The position numbers and the translations under genes are program-made. 17,754 nucleotides of DNA from an uncultured Alistipes sp. (lineage in GTDB: Bacteria; Bacteroidota; Bacteroidia; Bacteroidales; Rikenellaceae), in contig URTU01000033.1 in NCBI GenBank assembly GCA_900550925.1, positions 1-17,754 of the forward strand, given 5' to 3'. The first letter of the stretch is position 1. Each line of letters begins with the position of its first letter. Shown here one piece after another: positions 14,591 through 17,754 of the stretch. The notes beneath the pieces were generated by a model that had not been told where the DNA came from, did no database searches, and was given only the letters and a program-made list of their open reading frames with translations.

Positions 14591-15514
14591 ATGAAACGGG
14601 TGATTGCTTGCCTGCTGGCACTTGTCGTGCTGGCAGGCTGCTCCGGAGAGGCTCGTCAGAGCGCTGCTCCGGAGAACCGGGCCGAAGGGCTCCGGGCACG
14701 TCTTCTTGCGGGCGATACGACCGCGGTCTTCGTCGTAGCGCACCGTGGCGACTGGCGCTATGCGCCCGAAAACTCCGTGGCAGCCATCGAACATTCGATA
14801 GCCGTGGGCGTCGATGTGGTGGAGCTGGATCTTCAACTGACGCGCGATAGCGTGCTGATTGTCATGCACGACGCCACGCTGAACCGCACGACGACCGGGA
14901 AGGGGCGTGTTGCCGACTGGACGCTGGATTCGATCCGCATGCTGAAGCTCAAAAACGGCTGCGGCATCCGGACCAAACACACGGTTCCGACACTCGAAGA
15001 GGCGCTGCTGGCCGCCAAGGGACGCGTGCTGGTGAACCTCGACAAGGCCGACCGCTATTTCGATCTGGTGGTACCGGTGCTGGAGCGGACCGGGACGACG
15101 CGGCAGATCGTCATGAAGGGCTCGAAACCGGCCGATGAGGTGCTCGCCCTGTATGGGAAATACCTCGACGAGGTGATCTACATGCCGGTTGTGAACCTTG
15201 ACAACGAGAACGCTGCGGAGCTGATGCAGGGGTATATCGCCGATCTGAAGCCCGCAGCCTACGAACTGCTCTATGCGCAGGCCGAGGATACGGCCATGCC
15301 GTTGCGGATGCGCGACACGCTGCGCGGACGGGCGTTGATTTGGTACAACACGCTGTGGGATACCCTGTGCGGCGGTCATGACGACGACCTGTCGCTCGAG
15401 GATCCCGATGCCGCGTTCGGTTATCTGATCGACACGCTCGGCGCCCGGATCATCCAGACCGACCGTGCCGAACATCTGTTGAATTACCTCCGCCAGCGCG
15501 GGTTGCACGACTAA
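14591..15514 (+). CDS. Glycerophosphodiester phosphodiesterase-family lipoprotein
   Basis: A 307-residue GDPD-family TIM-barrel enzyme with a lipoprotein signal (VVLAGC, Cys17), so it acts in the periplasm or at the surface. The family cleaves glycerophosphodiesters to glycerol-3-phosphate and an alcohol. The catalytic set is seen: His51-Arg52 in VAHRGDW, PENS just after, Glu78 and Asp80 in VELDLQ, and His93 in VMHDATLNRTT. The spacings of 27, 29 and 42 residues from the first His equal those of characterised bacterial GDPDs. The later ExK metal/lysine motif is instead N149-L-D151-K152 (VLVNLDKAD), as I remember from a Bacteroidota subgroup, so the exact substrate may differ. The end GARIIQTDRAEHLLNYL is typical. 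The transporter gene follows after 13 bases, which fits hydrolysis followed by uptake of the phosphorylated product. Confidence 0.93.
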   Translation: MKRVIACLLALVVLAGCSGEARQSAAPENRAEGLRARLLAGDTTAVFVVAHRGDWRYAPENSVAAIEHSIAVGVDVVELDLQLTRDSVLIVMHDATLNRTTTGKGRVADWTLDSIRMLKLKNGCGIRTKHTVPTLEEALLAAKGRVLVNLDKADRYFDLVVPVLERTGTTRQIVMKGSKPADEVLALYGKYLDEVIYMPVVNLDNENAAELMQGYIADLKPAAYELLYAQAEDTAMPLRMRDTLRGRALIWYNTLWDTLCGGHDDDLSLEDPDAAFGYLIDTLGARIIQTDRAEHLLNYLRQRGLHD

Positions 15515-15527
15515 TTTCGCGAAGGCC

Positions 15528-16877
15528 ATGAATCTGTTGCGATTTTTTGCACCCTCACCGGCGTCGGAACCCTTGACCGATCCCGAGGCGATCCGCAGTC
15601 GCTATACGCGGTTGCGGTGGTCGGTCTTCCTCTCCGCCACGCTCGGGTACGGTCTCTATTACGTCTGCCGCCTGAGCCTGAACGTCATCAAGAAGCCGAT
15701 CGTCGATGCCGGAGTCCTCTCCGAAACCGAACTCGGTATTATCGGCTCGGGGTTGTTCATCACCTATGCCGTCGGCAAGTTGACGAACGGCTTTTTGGCC
15801 GACCGCAGCAACATCCGCCGCTTCCTGGCGGCCGGACTGCTCATCACGGCGCTGATCAACCTCGTGCTGGGCTTCACGACTTCGTTTGCGGTCTTTCTCG
15901 TGCTGTGGGCCGTCAACGGCTGGGCGCAGTCGATGGGTGCGGCGCCGTGTGTCGTGGCCTTGTCCCGTTGGTTCGGAAACAAGGAACGAGGAACCTTCTA
16001 CGGGCTATGGTCGTCAAGTCACAATATTGGCGAAGCGATCACCTTCATCGTAACGGCGGTAATCGTTGCCTCGCTGGGCTGGCAGTGGGGATTCCGCGGC
16101 GCCGGCGTGCTGGGGCTTTTGGGATTCCTCATCGTCGTCCTCTTCATGCGCGACAGGCCCCAGAGCAACGGCCTGCCGCCCGTGGCGGTCTACAAGGGAG
16201 ATCAACCCCGGGAGGAGGCCGCAGCGGACGACGGCAAATCGGTCGGCGAGTATCAGAAGGAGGTACTGCGCAATCCGGCGATCTGGATGCTGGCGCTGGC
16301 CAGTGCCTTCATGTATATTTCGCGCTATGCGGTGAACAGCTGGGGTATCTTCTTCCTCGAGGCCGACAAGGGCTACACGAATCTCGAGGCCAGCTCGGTC
16401 ATCTCGATCAGCTCGGTCTGCGGAATCGTCGGAACCGTCGCTTCGGGGTGGATATCGGACCGCTTCTTCGGTGGACGGCGCAACCTCCCGGCGTTGATCT
16501 TCGGGTTGATGAATATCCTCGGGTTGTCGCTCTTCCTGCTCGGGCCGCAGGACTGTTTCTGGCTCGATGCCGTGAGCATGGTGATCTTCGGCCTGGCCAT
16601 CGGAGCGTTGATCTGCTTCCTGGGCGGACTGATGGCCGTCGACATCGCCTCGAAGAAGGCCTCCGGTGCGGCGCTCGGCGTTGTCGGAATCGCCAGTTAC
16701 GTGGGGGCTGCCGTGCAGGATCTGTTGAGCGGCATCCTGATTCAACAGGGCAAGAGCGCGGGAGCGGCCGATGTCGCGGCGGCGTATGACTTCTCGGTCG
16801 TGACGTGGTTCTGGATCGGAGCGGCCATCCTCTCGGTGGTCTGCACGCTGGCCGTCTGGAAAGCCCGCGCCAACTAG
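15528..16877 (+). CDS. OPA-family major facilitator, organophosphate:phosphate antiporter (GlpT/UhpT/UhpC-like)
   Basis: A 449-residue inner-membrane protein with about 12 helices. The organophosphate:phosphate antiporter signature is clear: SRWFGNKERGTFYGLWSSSH followed by NIGE. The residues that bind phosphate in E. coli GlpT (Arg45, Lys80, His165, Arg269) have visible counterparts here: Arg48 (YYVCRLSLN), Lys84 (YAVGKLTNGFLADRSN), His165 (SSSHNIG) and Arg266 (MYISRYAVNSWG). It should import glycerol-3-phosphate, a sugar phosphate or a similar compound in exchange for phosphate; the exact substrate cannot be read. UhpC-type sensors share this fold, but no uhpAB partner genes are present, so transport is preferred. 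It is the last gene of the tightly spaced run starting at susC, and a strong hairpin follows. Confidence 0.94.
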   Translation: MNLLRFFAPSPASEPLTDPEAIRSRYTRLRWSVFLSATLGYGLYYVCRLSLNVIKKPIVDAGVLSETELGIIGSGLFITYAVGKLTNGFLADRSNIRRFLAAGLLITALINLVLGFTTSFAVFLVLWAVNGWAQSMGAAPCVVALSRWFGNKERGTFYGLWSSSHNIGEAITFIVTAVIVASLGWQWGFRGAGVLGLLGFLIVVLFMRDRPQSNGLPPVAVYKGDQPREEAAADDGKSVGEYQKEVLRNPAIWMLALASAFMYISRYAVNSWGIFFLEADKGYTNLEASSVISISSVCGIVGTVASGWISDRFFGGRRNLPALIFGLMNILGLSLFLLGPQDCFWLDAVSMVIFGLAIGALICFLGGLMAVDIASKKASGAALGVVGIASYVGAAVQDLLSGILIQQGKSAGAADVAAAYDFSVVTWFWIGAAILSVVCTLAVWKARAN

Positions 16878-16904
16878 TTTCGTCCGAACAGGATGGTGAA
16901 ATCA

Positions 16905-16937
16905 CGAACGGGCAGGAGTCATTTCCCTGCCCGTTCG
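16905..16937 (+). terminator. Strong hairpin after the transporter gene (terminator-like, no U-tract)
   Basis: CGAACGGGCAGG (16905-16916) pairs perfectly with CCTGCCCGTTCG (16926-16937) around a nine-base loop. It starts 27 bases after the transporter stop and ends 17 bases before the next ATG. The bases after it (CATAAAACGG) are not a T-run, so a classical intrinsic terminator is not shown. It may be a weak terminator, or a processing or stability element between two parts of one transcript. Confidence 0.55.
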
Positions 16938-16954
16938 CATAAAACGGAAAGCGT

Positions 16955-17754
16955 ATGAAAATTTTTTACTCACTTGTTGCTCTTTTTCTTGTGGCAGGCA
17001 TGCAGCCTGTCCTGGCTCAGAAAAATTCCGGCCGGGCGGCTCTTCGGGAGAATCCGGTTCGGATTGATACCGTCTCGGGCTGGATCGAGCGCCTTCGCCT
17101 GATGCCCAATATCGAGGTCGGAAAGGGTATTACGTTCCGGCCCCGGAACGACCGTTTCGAGGTGACGATGCGGTTCCGCATGCAGAATCTCCTGGCGATG
17201 AACTTCGACAACGACTGGACCCTTACCGGAACCGATGCCCGCGTCAAGCGTCTCCGCCTGCGTTTCGACGGGTACATCTACTCCCCGAAGCTCGTCTATT
17301 CGATCCAGCTGGGATTTACGGGTTATGATGCGGAGCCGCTCCCGAACGGCAACATGAACATCGTGCGCGACGCCATTGTCTACTACGTCCCCAGCGAGGT
17401 GTGGAACATCGGATTCGGCCAGACCAAGATCAAGGCCAACCGCGCCCGCATCAACTCGTCGAGCGCCCTGCAGTTCGTCGACCGCAGCATCGTCAACAGT
17501 CAGTTCAACCTCGACCGGGACTTCGGTTTTTTCGGAGAGTACAATCCTCTGCGCGGCGATGGATTCAACCTTGCCGCCAAAGCCTCCATTACCTCGGGTG
17601 AGGGGCGCAACTGGGGCAGTTCGTCCAACGGCGGGTTTGCCTACACGGGTCGCGTAGAGCTCTATCCGCTGGGTCGTTTCAAAGCCAAGGGCGAGGTCAT
17701 CGAAGGCAATTACGAATACGAGGAGCGCGTAAAGATGCTGCTGGCCGGAGCCTA
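16955..17754 (+). CDS. Phosphate-selective porin (OprO/OprP-like, Porin_O_P), 5' part; 3' end outside window
   Basis: The frame opens at ATG 16955 and stays open to the window edge, giving 266 complete codons. A signal peptide (MKIFYSLVALFLVAGMQPVL, then A-QK; cleavage after Ala21) leads to a mature protein of alternating beta-strands. Strand-like stretches include FEVTMRFRMQNLLAM, LRLRFDGYIYSPKLVYSIQL, YVPSEVWNIGFGQTKIKANR and FGFFGEYNPL. The FGQTKIKANRARINSSSALQ segment, followed by FVDRSIVN, is what I recognise as the Porin_O_P family: the strand GqfK.pf.rer..SS..LqfvDRs. Such proteins form trimeric outer-membrane channels with a lining that favours phosphate or other anions. It lies 77 bases after the antiporter and may share its transcript. 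No promoter box is seen in that gap. Confidence 0.85.
   Translation, partial: MKIFYSLVALFLVAGMQPVLAQKNSGRAALRENPVRIDTVSGWIERLRLMPNIEVGKGITFRPRNDRFEVTMRFRMQNLLAMNFDNDWTLTGTDARVKRLRLRFDGYIYSPKLVYSIQLGFTGYDAEPLPNGNMNIVRDAIVYYVPSEVWNIGFGQTKIKANRARINSSSALQFVDRSIVNSQFNLDRDFGFFGEYNPLRGDGFNLAAKASITSGEGRNWGSSSNGGFAYTGRVELYPLGRFKAKGEVIEGNYEYEERVKMLLAGA

Noticed and set aside
13527..15529. Two long overlapping minus-strand frames across the MBL and GDPD genes
   Set aside because: Antisense shadows of confidently identified enzymes. They overlap each other and show the same biased composition.
1..17754. CRISPR array, toxin-antitoxin pair or phage genes
   Set aside because: No regularly spaced repeats, no small paired genes of known toxin-antitoxin type and no phage structural or integrase proteins could be found.

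Overview
The window looks like chromosomal DNA of a fairly GC-rich member of the Bacteroidota, most like an Alistipes/Rikenellaceae-type gut organism. The evidence is a SusC/SusD pair, FecI/FecR-type regulators, a Porin_O_P-type porin, several lipoproteins with lipoboxes, a Bacteroidota-type -7 box (TATCTTTG), and starts without strong Shine-Dalgarno sequences. The genus is inferred from gene content and base composition, not from a marker gene.

Layout. (1) 2-1399: the 3' part of a TonB-dependent outer-membrane receptor that begins before the window. (2) 1452-3959: a DNA-damage module, visibly more AT-rich than its surroundings. It has a small DprA/SLOG-like protein on the minus strand, a 333-base divergent region, and umuD-umuC (error-prone polymerase V) on the plus strand. 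A 15-bp imperfect inverted repeat lies directly in front of umuD. (3) 3983-5562, minus strand: an ECF sigma factor and a FecR-type anti-sigma factor, overlapping as ATGA. (4) 5563-5882: a 320-base divergent control region. (5) 5883-16877: seven closely spaced plus-strand genes that read as one operon: SusC with an STN signalling domain, SusD, a FN3-FN3-PKD-beta-propeller lipoprotein, an exported sugar-phosphate-isomerase-like TIM barrel, a metallo-beta-lactamase-fold lipoprotein, a glycerophosphodiester phosphodiesterase lipoprotein, and a GlpT/UhpT-type organophosphate antiporter. (6) 16905-16937: a strong hairpin. (7) 16955 to the end: the 5' part of a phosphate-selective-porin (OprO/OprP-like) gene.

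How the parts may work together (inference). The Sus-like locus has no glycoside hydrolase, polysaccharide lyase or sulfatase inside the window. Its recognisable enzymes and transporters all suit phosphorylated small molecules. SusC/SusD and the propeller lipoprotein would capture a substrate at the surface. The lipid-anchored phosphodiesterase and the MBL-fold enzyme would cut it, and the isomerase-like protein would modify the released moiety. The OPA-family antiporter would import glycerol-3-phosphate or another organophosphate in exchange for phosphate, and the porin would pass anions across the outer membrane. The STN domain on SusC and the divergent sigma/FecR pair point to substrate-triggered trans-envelope induction. 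The best candidate for an undescribed system here is this putative phosphodiester-utilisation locus, with glycerophospho-headgroups or teichoic-acid-like polymers as possible substrates.
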